Part shown: piece by piece, positions 51,601-57,780 of the stretch
How the letters are laid out: the number at the start of each line of letters is the position of its first letter
Numbering within the stretch: the stretch's first letter is position 1
DNA from: Adlercreutzia murintestinalis
GTDB taxonomy: Bacteria; Actinomycetota; Coriobacteriia; Coriobacteriales; Eggerthellaceae
Direction of reading: 5' to 3'
Assembly: GCF_943192905.1 (NCBI RefSeq)
Contig: NZ_CALPCC010000016.1
Span: 1-57,780 of the forward strand
DNA: 57,780 bases
Notes under the pieces: model-generated
Databases searched by the model: none
The model's input: only the letters and a program-made list of their open reading frames with translations
What the model was told of the DNA's origin: nothing
Program-made: the position numbers and the translations under genes

Positions 51601-54600
51601 ATGGCAGATGTTCAAGAGTACGCCGCCCGCTTATCGCAGGCTATCGGTCCTCGGCCCGCCGGTACCGAAGAGGAGCAGCAGGCGTCGTTCGTCATAGAAG
51701 AGGTGCTCCAGCAGGAAGCAACGCTGGAGGTGAGTTCCGAAGAGTTCAACTGCAATCCCAACTACGAACTGCCTCGCATCATCTGCTGCATCATCACGCT
51801 GGTGCTGGCGCTGCTGTCGTTGTTCTTGCCGTTGATGGTGGTGCCGTCTTTCGTGGTATGCCTGATCGCGGCAGCGGTGTACGTGCTGGAAGTGCTGGGT
51901 ATCTCGCCTTTGGGTCGTACCTCGAAGCGCGGCGTCAGCCAAAACGTCATCGGTAAGTACATTCCCGCTTCATCGGGCGACCAAGCGCCGGTTGCTCGTC
52001 GTCGCAAAGTGATCATCGTTGCGCGCTATGACACCGGGCGGGTGCGCCGCGAACTGTCAGGCCCCCTGTTCGGCGCGCTCAACATCATTCACTGGATGGA
52101 ACTGGGCGGTATGGTGCTGATTCCCATCGTGCTGCTGCTGCGTGCCCTGACCGATGCCAATGACAGCCTGCTGATCTTCTTCAACGTGCTGCTCGGCATT
52201 GGCATGGTGTTAGTGGCGCTGGCGGTCATCTCGTTCATCATGCATCAAACCGCCGCGTACAACGAAGGGGCAAACTGCAACGCTGCTGGCGTGGCCGTGA
52301 TGCTCGACGTTGCGAAGCGTGTGGGTCTGGGTCTGTATGACATGGACGAGGAAGAAGACGTGGTCATGCATGGCGAAGAGGCTGCGCGCGAAGCCGGCGT
52401 GCTGCTCGACGATGTGGCGGTGGAATACGCGAGCAGCGCGGGTGCAGCAGAATCAGACGCCTCGCCCGCAAGCACATCAGCCATGGCCCCCCTCGATCTG
52501 TCGGCAGAGATCTCCGCAGCACAAGCAGCCCGCTCGGCTGCCCCTGCTGCTGCGGTTTCTGAAACCATTTCAGTCGCATCCGATGCGGCCGCCGCAGCTC
52601 AGCTCACGCCAGTCGCTGCCGCTACGGCCGCGTCAGCTCCCGCGCTTGCGCCTGTCGCGGCGCCCGGGGCTGGCCCGATGACTCAGCCCGCGCCAACCGT
52701 CTCGCCCACAGCTGCGCAAGCAGATGCCAACGTGCCCGACTGGTTCAAGCGCGCCCAAGCGAAGGCGAACCGCGCTTCATCTGATTCCACACCGGCGCAA
52801 CGGTCGCGTTTCGCTGATGCTATTGATAGCGCAACGGCGGCGCGCGAGGCCGAAGCCGCCCGCGCCGAAGCACAGCGCACCTCGGCCATGGATGCGCGTT
52901 TAGCCGAGGTGCACGCCAGCATCATGAATAGCCCCGATGCGGCCAAGGCTCACTCGGCCGCGCAAGAGGCAGCTGCGCAGGCGCAAGCTCAAGCACAGGC
53001 GCAAGCTCAAGCGGCGCAGCAGCAGGCACGAGCTGCGGCCGCAGCCGAAGCTCAGCCGCATCAACAAAACGGCGTGGATGGATTCTTGGCTTCCACTACC
53101 GAAGCGCCCGACTACCAAACAGCCAGCGCGATTGATACGGATGCCCCGGTCACCAGCGAGACGAAGCAGACCGGTGCCGTGGCCGACCGCCTTCTGTCTC
53201 AACCGCTTCCTGCGGTAGATGCAGAGGCGAAGAAGCAGGCCGCCCAGGCAACTCCCGCAGCCGATGCTGCTGCGAAGAAAGCGACTCCCGCCGCCAAGCG
53301 AGCAGGCAAAGCCGCCCCGCATAAAGAAGCGAAGGCCGAGCCGCGCCGCAAGCGCACCATCGATCTGCCCAGTTTGACCGGCGCCATCGCTGCGGTGAAC
53401 AGCCAATCTATTCCGCTTGATCAGGACGAGGCCGAAGACGAGTCCGTCTTGAAGGTGATGACCGCTGACGACGCGCCCGCTCCCGTGCGCGAAGAGCGCC
53501 AGAATTTCGCCTCCAGCATACCGGCGCTTGACAAGAAGCCCACGCGCGCGCATCACGCGGCAGCTGACGAAGAGCAAACCGACATGGTGAGCGTGGCCGG
53601 TTCGTTCAGCGTGGGAGGCGCTACGGGCGCGTTCGCTCCGGTAGGCGACGAGCTGCTGGCCGATGTGGATCCCGACGATATGTATGTGGACGACGTTGAT
53701 GACTCCGATTACGACGAAGGGTTCACGGCTACGGGCGCGATGACCAGCCCCAGCTTTGTGGAAATGCCGAAGAGCCGTGGCGGGGTGCTGGGGCGCTTCC
53801 GTCGCAAGAAGCATGAAGATGAGACCAGCTTCGCCGAAGCCATTGGCGTGGACGCTTCCTTCGACGCGCGCAAGGTAGGCCGCGACCGCGGTGGATGGGA
53901 GAGCTTCCGAACCACAAGCGACAGCTGGGATGAGGACGATTGGAATGGCGGCGCGTTCAGCCGCGAGCGTTTGGGCGCGCTGGCTTCGAAGATCAAGCCG
54001 GGGCAACAGGAAGGCGAGCAGAGCCGAAGCGGGAGGCGTGGCCGCCGCGGCGAGAACGCTGAGGGCGAGACGACGCCGCGCACGCGTTTTGCGGGTACCT
54101 CGCTCGATGATGATCTGGGGCATGCCGAGGGCACCGAGAGTTCGCGCAACCTGCATCCGTTCGCAGACGTTCCGCTCAAGGGTATTGCTGACGACCGCGA
54201 AGCCATTCGCGAGTTCCATGGTGGGCCCATCAATATGGAAGTCTGGTTCGTTGCGCTGGGCGCCGAGCTTGCCGACAATGCTGGCATGAAGGCGCTGCTG
54301 GCCGAGCACGCAGCCGAGTTGCGCGGCTCTATGGTGATCGATCTTGACGGGTTGGGCGCGGGCGATCTGTCGCTGATCGAGCGCGAAGGCATGTACCGGC
54401 CGGTCAAGATGTCCTCACGCATGAAGCGCTATGTGCGCAAAGCGGCCGATTCACTAGGTCTCAGCGTGGGCAAAGGCGAGATGCTCTGGTGCAATACGGC
54501 GGCGTATCTGGCCGGTCGCCAAGGGTATCAAACGCTGCACCTTGCGGGCATGATGAATGGAAAGCCTGCGTACTGTGCGCAGGCCGATGATGTGTATGAT

Positions 54601-54666
54601 AATTTGGATGAAGTGACGTTGCAAGACAACGCCGATTTCCTGATGGATCTGATCCGCGTCATCTGA
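51601..54666 (+). CDS. M28-peptidase-like membrane protein with degenerate active site and ~620-residue insert
   Basis: The 1021-aa protein starts like an M28 aminopeptidase (YAARLSQAIGPRPAGTEEEQ, split here). Hydrophobic stretches lie at 59-100 and 160-215, and 'VARYDTG' (140-146) and 'EGANCNAAG' (222-230) stand where M28 has AHxD and GxxDNxxG. The fold resumes near residue 880 with 'EVWFVALGAELADN', 'MVIDLDGLG' and 'ADDVYDNLD'. Between them is a long Ala/Gln/Glu/Asp-rich region, partly repeats (AQAQAQAQ). Expected metal ligands are replaced (His to Arg, Asp to Cys, second Glu to Leu, final His to Gln), so peptidase activity is unlikely. ATG 51601 follows CGAAAGGCG. Confidence 0.8.
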   Translation: MADVQEYAARLSQAIGPRPAGTEEEQQASFVIEEVLQQEATLEVSSEEFNCNPNYELPRIICCIITLVLALLSLFLPLMVVPSFVVCLIAAAVYVLEVLGISPLGRTSKRGVSQNVIGKYIPASSGDQAPVARRRKVIIVARYDTGRVRRELSGPLFGALNIIHWMELGGMVLIPIVLLLRALTDANDSLLIFFNVLLGIGMVLVALAVISFIMHQTAAYNEGANCNAAGVAVMLDVAKRVGLGLYDMDEEEDVVMHGEEAAREAGVLLDDVAVEYASSAGAAESDASPASTSAMAPLDLSAEISAAQAARSAAPAAAVSETISVASDAAAAAQLTPVAAATAASAPALAPVAAPGAGPMTQPAPTVSPTAAQADANVPDWFKRAQAKANRASSDSTPAQRSRFADAIDSATAAREAEAARAEAQRTSAMDARLAEVHASIMNSPDAAKAHSAAQEAAAQAQAQAQAQAQAAQQQARAAAAAEAQPHQQNGVDGFLASTTEAPDYQTASAIDTDAPVTSETKQTGAVADRLLSQPLPAVDAEAKKQAAQATPAADAAAKKATPAAKRAGKAAPHKEAKAEPRRKRTIDLPSLTGAIAAVNSQSIPLDQDEAEDESVLKVMTADDAPAPVREERQNFASSIPALDKKPTRAHHAAADEEQTDMVSVAGSFSVGGATGAFAPVGDELLADVDPDDMYVDDVDDSDYDEGFTATGAMTSPSFVEMPKSRGGVLGRFRRKKHEDETSFAEAIGVDASFDARKVGRDRGGWESFRTTSDSWDEDDWNGGAFSRERLGALASKIKPGQQEGEQSRSGRRGRRGENAEGETTPRTRFAGTSLDDDLGHAEGTESSRNLHPFADVPLKGIADDREAIREFHGGPINMEVWFVALGAELADNAGMKALLAEHAAELRGSMVIDLDGLGAGDLSLIEREGMYRPVKMSSRMKRYVRKAADSLGLSVGKGEMLWCNTAAYLAGRQGYQTLHLAGMMNGKPAYCAQADDVYDNLDEVTLQDNADFLMDLIRVI

Positions 54667-54681
54667 TCTGACGCGGATCAG
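54649..54681. terminator. Hairpin between convergent genes
   Basis: CTGATCCGCGTC (54649-54660) pairs exactly with GACGCGGATCAG (54670-54681) around a 9-base loop that includes the M28-like stop codon. No T-run follows, so termination is likely but not typical. Confidence 0.5.
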
Positions 54682-54694
54682 CACTACCTCAATT

Positions 54695-55423
54695 TCAATC
54701 CACCCACTCGATGGAAGTGATGATCGGCTGGGCTGCCTCGTCGCTAATGGCGCCCATCTGCGGCTCGTCAACATTGGCTGCATAATCGGCCACGATCGCG
54801 TCAATGATGGCCATACCAGCCTCATCGATGGTGCCGAACGCGGCGTACTTGCCATCAAGGCTGGCACCTACCTGGTCGTTTGTGCCCAGCGTCACGAAAA
54901 ACGTGCTGGTTGCGGAGTTCGGCAGATTGGTGCGCGCCATGGCAACCGTTCCGCGATCGAACTGGTCGGCCAGCGGGTTCTCGCTGCCGTTGTCGCTGAA
55001 CTCGCCGGTGATGGTTTCCAGCTGCGGGTCGTTGCCAGCAGCGTTGTTGCCCAGCGTGCCGCCCTGCAAACAGAAGTCCTCAACGATGCGATAGAACGTC
55101 TTGCCGTCGTAGTATCCCTGATTCACTAGATCAGCGAAGTTGGTCACCGTGATAGGCGCCGCATCGGCATCCAGCTCAAGCGTGATGGGTTCGTAGCCTT
55201 CCACCGTCATCACAGCATGATGCTTGCCGGTGAGCAACTCGTCCTCGCTGAACTGCTTGGTGCCGCTTTCCGCCTTCACCGACGCCGAGACGCTGCTCGA
55301 TGCAGCTGATGCTGCCGAGCTCGCAGATGGCTGTCCGCTGCAGCCAGCCAGTGCCAGCGCACCCACGCACAGGCTGCCGACGAGCACCACCGTTGCTGTC
55401 CGCTTGATCGATGATAGTTTCAT
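54695..55423 (-). CDS. Cyclophilin-type peptidyl-prolyl isomerase lipoprotein
   Basis: The 242-aa protein has a lipoprotein signal peptide with lipobox LAGC (Cys28) and an Ala/Ser-rich spacer. A cyclophilin domain follows from about residue 68, with 'VTNFADLVNQGYYDGKTFYRI' and 'GSENPLADQFDRGTVAMA'. Family residues for proline binding are mostly present (FYR, the Gln in LQGG, TFFV). It should catalyse proline isomerisation on the outer face of the membrane. ATG 55423 follows AAAGGGAGTAG. It lies directly downstream of the hybrid kinase gene on the same strand, 3 bases apart. Confidence 0.93.
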   Translation of the reverse strand: MKLSSIKRTATVVLVGSLCVGALALAGCSGQPSASSAASAASSSVSASVKAESGTKQFSEDELLTGKHHAVMTVEGYEPITLELDADAAPITVTNFADLVNQGYYDGKTFYRIVEDFCLQGGTLGNNAAGNDPQLETITGEFSDNGSENPLADQFDRGTVAMARTNLPNSATSTFFVTLGTNDQVGASLDGKYAAFGTIDEAGMAIIDAIVADYAANVDEPQMGAISDEAAQPIITSIEWVD

Positions 55424-55426
55424 CCA

Positions 55427-57511
55427 CTACTCCCTTTCTTGTCCGCTTGTCGCCGGTCCACTCAAGAATCGGCGCAAGTTCCGTTTCAACTGCGCGATAT
55501 TGATGGGCTTCGACATGAAGCCATCCATGCCTGCATCCATGGCTTTCTGCCGGTCCTCGTTGAACGCGTTGGCCGTCATGGCTACGATGGGTGTATGTGG
55601 GCGACCCTCCGTCTGCTCCACCCGAATGATCTCCGCTGCGGCTTCCAGGCCACCCATGCGGGGCATCTGGAAGTCCATGAAGATCATCCCGTAGCGGCCT
55701 GTCTCAGCGTCCGTGAAAGCGGTCACCGCATCAAGGCCATCCTCTGCCGTCTCAACATCGACGCCGAGCGATTGTATCAGCTCAATGGCTATCTCCCGGT
55801 TCAGCGCATCGTCCTCCACAAGCAGAACACGCCCCGTCAGCGGGGCGTCATCGGCTGGCACGCTGGTAGTGTTCGGCTTTTCGGCTTCTGCGCTGGCAAG
55901 CGGCAGCAGCACCGTGAATTTCGACCCGCGTCCCGGCTGGCTCTTCACCGATATGGTGCCATCCATCAGGTCAACCACGTTCTTCGTGATGGTCATGCCC
56001 AGCCCCGCACCCTCAGTGAAAGGCGTGGTTTCGTTGCGTTCGCGCTCGAAGGGCTGGAAGATATTCTCAAGGAAGTCCTGCTCCATGCCAATGCCGTTAT
56101 CCTCGACCACGAGTCGGTAGATGTTCACAGCACCAGTATCTGCATCGTTGCCCTCGTGTGCGTTGGAACGATCGGCATCCGCCTCGTCCGCATCTTGCGA
56201 CCCGGTAGCACTAGCACTGTCTGCCACACGCGCGGGCGCTGCGGCAGCATCGCCCGCCTCTTCGGTCAGCGTAATGCGCACCCAACCGCCGTTGTGCGTG
56301 TACTTCACGGCGTTGCTCGCTAAGTTCAGCATCATCTGTTGCAGGCGCAGCGCATCCCCGCGCACGATAGGATGGGCAAGCGGCCCCACTTTGGTTTCCA
56401 GGTCGATCCCCTTCTTGCGTGCCTGTTCCTGCATGATGCCTGCGAAGTCGTCCATCAGCGTAGGCAGTTCGATGATGTCTTCATTGAGCGCGATGCGCCC
56501 GCTCTCTATCTCGCTCATATCCAGCACGTCGTTCACCAAGCTGAGCAGGTGCTTCGACGAGGTGGTGATGCGCGCCAAGCAATGCTCGACCCGCGCGCGG
56601 TCGTCCAAGTTGTTGCTGGCAATGGCGGTCAGCCCCACGATGGCGTTCATGGGCGTGCGAATGTCGTGACTCATGCTCGAGAGGAAGGTGGATTTCGCGC
56701 GGCTGGCGCTTTGAGCCAGATCGAGCGCATGCTCCAGATCGGCGGTCAGTTGCTCTTCGCGCCGGGTCTTGCGGTTCAGAATGGCCAGGTACACGAACAG
56801 CGATATAGCCACCGCGATGATGAGGATCCACGCTATGAAGATGGTTTGGCGACATGCGGCGTTCACGGTCTCATACACGTTGTCCACCGCATCGGTTGCC
56901 TGTGCGAGCACCTCCAAGTCCACATCGAGCAACTGCGACACCACGGGGTATATCTCGTCGTTCACGTAGCGCCCAACCTGCGAAGGCGACGTGCCCGGCG
57001 CGCGTACCATCTCGGCAAGCGTTGCCAAATGCACGTTCAGATCGGCATACCCATCGCGAAGCGCCCGCACATCCTCAGGGTCCACTGCGGTGCTACCCTC
57101 GATGGTTTCTATCAGACCCCAGATCTCGGCCTCGGAGTCTTGGCTGATGCTCAACATGCCATCGGCGCCGTCCGGCGAGTTCATGTAGACCGACTGCGCC
57201 GCCATGGTGCGCAGCTGCACCAGCCGCGTTTCCAGATGTCCGGCCGCCACCGACGCTGGGTATTGATCCACCTTCACCATCTCGACCTTGCTGAGTATGG
57301 TGGTGGTGTTCCCGATGGTGGTGAGGAAGAAGATGATCAGAAGCGCGCACACCACACCCGCGGTCACGCGCGAGAGCACCGCTGATTGCAGAATCTGCCG
57401 TTTCGTCTGCTCCGATGATGCCTCGGTCACGCCTATCCTTTCGCCCGCTTTGTCGTCCGTGGCCTCTATTGGGAAAAGTATAGCCGTTTTGGTATACTGC
57501 ATTTGCTTCAA
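55427..57511 (-). CDS. Hybrid sensor histidine kinase / response regulator
   Basis: The 694-aa protein has two membrane helices (near 47-70 and 224-246) around an outer helical sensor domain. A HisKA domain follows with His282 in MSHDIRTPMN. The ATPase domain has an N-box NLASNAVKYT, G1 DNGIGM and G2 GAGLGMTI, and a C-terminal receiver has Asp613 in MDFQMPRMGG. It is thus a complete phosphorelay sensor. The ATPase domain holds an Ala/Asp/Glu/Ser-rich insert of about 40 residues between the N and G1 boxes. No partner output regulator is in view. The start is TTG 57511 behind AAGGAAACC; ATG 57502 is an alternative. Confidence 0.93.
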   Translation of the reverse strand: MKQMQYTKTAILFPIEATDDKAGERIGVTEASSEQTKRQILQSAVLSRVTAGVVCALLIIFFLTTIGNTTTILSKVEMVKVDQYPASVAAGHLETRLVQLRTMAAQSVYMNSPDGADGMLSISQDSEAEIWGLIETIEGSTAVDPEDVRALRDGYADLNVHLATLAEMVRAPGTSPSQVGRYVNDEIYPVVSQLLDVDLEVLAQATDAVDNVYETVNAACRQTIFIAWILIIAVAISLFVYLAILNRKTRREEQLTADLEHALDLAQSASRAKSTFLSSMSHDIRTPMNAIVGLTAIASNNLDDRARVEHCLARITTSSKHLLSLVNDVLDMSEIESGRIALNEDIIELPTLMDDFAGIMQEQARKKGIDLETKVGPLAHPIVRGDALRLQQMMLNLASNAVKYTHNGGWVRITLTEEAGDAAAAPARVADSASATGSQDADEADADRSNAHEGNDADTGAVNIYRLVVEDNGIGMEQDFLENIFQPFERERNETTPFTEGAGLGMTITKNVVDLMDGTISVKSQPGRGSKFTVLLPLASAEAEKPNTTSVPADDAPLTGRVLLVEDDALNREIAIELIQSLGVDVETAEDGLDAVTAFTDAETGRYGMIFMDFQMPRMGGLEAAAEIIRVEQTEGRPHTPIVAMTANAFNEDRQKAMDAGMDGFMSKPINIAQLKRNLRRFLSGPATSGQERE

Positions 57512-57528
57512 GGGTTTCCTTGATATGC

Positions 57529-57604
57529 GCCAACGTGGCTCAGTTGGTAGAGCAACGCACTCGTAATGCGTAGGTCAGCGGTTCGAGTCCGCTCGTTGGC
57601 TCCA
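57529..57604 (+). tRNA. tRNA-Thr(CGT)
   Basis: Acceptor GCCAACG/CGTTGGC, T-loop GTTCGAGTC and encoded CCA are present. The anticodon loop CTCGTAA gives CGT, which reads ACG. Confidence 0.97.
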
Positions 57605-57613
57605 GAACATGCG

Positions 57614-57642
57614 CAGGCCGCCGGATTCCGGCGGCCTGTTTG
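57614..57642 (+). terminator. Terminator of tRNA-Thr
   Basis: CAGGCCGCCGG (57614-57624) pairs exactly with CCGGCGGCCTG (57628-57638) and is followed by TTTGG. Confidence 0.75.
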
Positions 57643-57650
57643 GCTTAGGT

Positions 57651-57717
57651 CTCAAAAAGTGTGTCTGGGGCAATTATTCGGGTTAAGGCTCAAAAAGTGT
57701 GCCCCTGGCAATTATTC
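57651..57717. repeat. Two 29-bp direct repeats near the right edge
   Basis: CTCAAAAAGTGTG is followed by TCTGGGG or CCCCTGG, then CAATTATTC, at 57651-57679 and 57689-57717, a 38-base period. Such paired sequences beside a gene end suggest an insertion-sequence terminus. Confidence 0.6.
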
Positions 57718-57780
57718 ACTGCTTGTATTCAGTAGGCATATGAAACTCGTTCCAGACGATCCCCGATCCGTATTCCTCGG
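57716..57780 (-). CDS. Possible 3' end of a gene (transposase-like), partial
   Basis: Read on the minus strand, the edge carries an open frame ending ...GSGIVWNEFHMPTEYKQ and a stop, with the stop inside the second 29-bp repeat. It would be the tail of a gene lying outside the window, plausibly a transposase given the flanking repeats. The plus strand instead offers ATG 57740 (MKLVPDDPRSVF...). Only 65 bases are visible, so neither reading is secure. Confidence 0.3.
   Translation of the reverse strand, partial: EEYGSGIVWNEFHMPTEYKQ

Noticed and set aside
52900-54309. A 469-codon minus-strand frame opposite the M28-like gene
   Set aside because: It is antisense to the low-complexity insert; its composition mirrors the repeats and it has no domain.

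Overview
The window looks like the replication-origin neighbourhood of a high-GC Gram-positive chromosome, most likely a Coriobacteriia/Eggerthellaceae-type actinobacterium. That placement is an inference from gene content, GC-rich coding flanks and gene order; no rRNA gene is present to test it. There are about 50 protein genes, eight tRNAs, one glycine riboswitch and an unusually dense field of ParB-binding (parS) sites.

Layout. 1-6.1 kb: a cut-off secreted repeat-type protein, two small hypothetical genes, a Fic AMP-transferase with its own operator-like inverted repeats, ispE, tadA and a glutaredoxin. 6.1-9.5 kb: accessory DNA with a MITE-like inverted-repeat element, degenerate tandem repeats, and a 2.4-kb island bounded by a 17-bp repeat of the tRNA-Ser(GCT) 3' end. 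The island carries a metallophosphoesterase, a double ribbon-helix-helix-like protein and an unknown protein. 9.6-26 kb: housekeeping and transport genes (DUF2207 protein, DMT exporter, shikimate-kinase-like protein, PaaK-like ligase, glycine-riboswitch-controlled AGCS symporter, a degenerate Nfo-like protein, PrsA-like foldase, TypA, bifunctional nuclease, TraX-like protein) and tRNAs Arg, Ser x2, Ala and Ile.

26-46 kb is the origin core. gyrA, gyrB, recF and dnaN are on the minus strand. dnaA, rpmH, rnpA, yidD, yidC, jag, parA and parB are on the plus strand. An AT-rich gap at 33.4-34.26 kb separates the two arms, so transcription on both sides runs away from a likely oriC. A GHKL ATPase with a C-terminal winged helix lies between that gap and dnaA. 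Sixteen exact and four near-exact copies of TGTTTCACGTGAAACA are scattered over 25.1-46.5 kb. Some lie inside coding sequence (rlmN, parB), and three sit in a 118-bp block duplicated on either side of rsmG and a DUF559 gene.

44.7-57.8 kb: ddl, a DinG-type exonuclease-helicase, a coiled-coil membrane protein, a 1021-residue degenerate M28-peptidase-like membrane protein, a cyclophilin lipoprotein, a hybrid histidine kinase, tRNA-Thr(CGT), and a possible insertion-sequence remnant at the right edge.

The genes around the origin form a coherent set for initiation (dnaA, dnaN), supercoiling (gyrAB), repair (recF), segregation (parAB-parS), and translation and membrane insertion (rpmH, rnpA, yidDC, jag). 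A theme across the window is low-complexity, Ala/Asp/Glu-rich or short-tandem-repeat DNA inserted into otherwise ordinary enzymes (IspE, TadA, DinG, the kinase, the M28-like protein) and into a 5' leader.
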